A stretch of DNA of 64,000 bases from the NCBI RefSeq assembly GCF_001306455.1, contig NZ_LGTQ01000005.1:124001-188000 (forward strand), written 5' to 3'. The position numbers were made by a program, and so were the translations under genes. Origin of the DNA: Jiulongibacter sediminis. Its GTDB lineage: Bacteria; Bacteroidota; Bacteroidia; Cytophagales; Spirosomataceae. This document shows, in pieces, positions 63,455-64,000 of this stretch. Every line of letters starts with the position of its first letter. The stretch's first letter is position 1. The notes below the pieces were generated by a model. That model worked only from the letters and a program-made list of their open reading frames with translations, was not told where the DNA came from and made no database searches.

Positions 63455-64000
63455 ATGAGTACAAAACTAAAAGGAGTAGGAGCTGCATTAATCACGCCAT
63501 TTAATGAAGACCTGAGTATTGATTTTGATGGCCTCAAAAAGGTCATCGATTTTATTTCAAACGAAGGTTGTGATTACTTGGTGGTTAATGGTACCACGGG
63601 AGAATCGGCAACGACAACAGCTGCTGAAAAGGCTGAGCTTCTGGCTTTTGTTAAGGCCAATAATCCCAAAAACCTTCCTTTAGTTTATGGTGCCGGTGGG
63701 AATAATACGGCCGCCGTTATTGAGCACATTAAGAATACCGACTTTGAGGGTGTAGAAGCTCTATTAAGTGTTTGCCCGTATTATAATAAGCCACCTCAGG
63801 CGGGCCTAATAGCCCACTTTGAAGCCATTGCGGATGCTTCTCCGGTTCCTGTGATTCTATATAACGTACCAGGAAGAACGGTCACTTCGTTGTCTTTGGA
63901 GACCATTCTTCATCTGGCAAAACACCCGAATATTATCGCCTTAAAAGATGCTACCAGCTCCCTGGAGCAGGCAATGACATTAACCTATTCTGTGCCAAAA
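63455..64000 (+). CDS. dapA: 4-hydroxy-tetrahydrodipicolinate synthase, N-terminal part (cut by window edge)
   Basis: 182 residues to the window edge, no stop. GTTGES at 46-51, YYNKP at 109-113, YNVPGRT at 136-142, and the Schiff-base lysine in ALKDAT (K164). It condenses pyruvate with aspartate semialdehyde in lysine and diaminopimelate synthesis. The ATG at 63455 matches the family N-terminus; a possible promoter and palindrome lie about 30-50 bp upstream. Confidence 0.95.
   Translation, partial: MSTKLKGVGAALITPFNEDLSIDFDGLKKVIDFISNEGCDYLVVNGTTGESATTTAAEKAELLAFVKANNPKNLPLVYGAGGNNTAAVIEHIKNTDFEGVEALLSVCPYYNKPPQAGLIAHFEAIADASPVPVILYNVPGRTVTSLSLETILHLAKHPNIIALKDATSSLEQAMTLTYSVPK

Overview
The window is chromosomal DNA from a member of the Bacteroidota, most likely a marine or soil Cytophagales-type bacterium. 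Several things point there. Many genes have the Bacteroidota promoter -7 box TAnnTTTG, and Shine-Dalgarno sites are scarce. Bacteroidota-specific families are present (DUF4835, DUF4834, a propeller-LytTR sensor, a type IX secretion sorting tail, and a secreted protein ending in a Gly-Cys-X tail). The gene order pheT / coiled-coil protein / zapA / rny is also typical of the group. Base composition is moderately AT-rich. I see no tRNA or rRNA, CRISPR array, insertion sequence, phage or integrase. Gene density is high and the content is mostly core.

Layout. 1-6 kb: the N-terminal two fifths or so of a CcoI-type copper ATPase (cut by the left edge), a periplasmic L,D-transpeptidase, a TauE-like permease and maeB. 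5.7-11.2 kb: a regulatory block with a stand-alone LytTR protein and a three-gene run made of a dicarboxylate/amino-acid symporter, a paraoxonase-like protein and a membrane-bound propeller sensor fused directly to a LytTR DNA-binding domain. 11.3-13.5 kb: coaBC and DUF4835. 13.5-18.8 kb: an SDR dehydrogenase behind an unusual multi-hairpin element, DUF72, a Tat-exported NHL propeller, a NYN-LOTUS protein, a methyltransferase and a small membrane protein. 18.8-23.5 kb: a 47-residue basic protein, then the run hisS-mltG-thioesterase-yihY, then an ElaA-type acetyltransferase. 23.5-25.7 kb: an exported CotH-type kinase and a collagen-like lipoprotein. 25.9-32.5 kb: rny, zapA, a coiled-coil gene, pheT, a DUF4359-like gene and recA. 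32.5-44.6 kb: secreted or periplasmic enzymes, including a metallopeptidase, a PQQ-type sugar dehydrogenase carrying its own cytochrome c, a GlcG-like protein, DoxX, a TlpA thioredoxin, an M61 peptidase, a GH39 hydrolase and glutaminase. 44.6-49.1 kb: a three-gene surface-glycan run (two GT-C-like membrane proteins and an acyltransferase). 49.1-56.1 kb: an OmpA/PD40 protein, a DUF922-like protein, a PAS-LuxR regulator, and a GT2 / deacetylase / fatty acid hydroxylase run. 56.1-64 kb: ruvC, rpe, a second stand-alone LytTR gene, ligA, a large secreted metalloprotease and the start of dapA.

How the parts fit. Cell-wall and division genes (mltG, L,D-transpeptidase, zapA) sit among translation and DNA-repair genes (hisS, pheT, recA, ruvC, ligA). 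The accessory theme is export and surface chemistry: type IX-exported CotH, the secreted M12-type protease, glycan modification, and periplasmic oxidation of sugars. Regulation leans on LytTR proteins; three occur here, none with a receiver domain. Convergent genes often meet with stop codons touching or overlapping and no terminator, whereas other junctions carry clear hairpin terminators. All functional calls rest on reading the translations and recalled family motifs; no database search was run.
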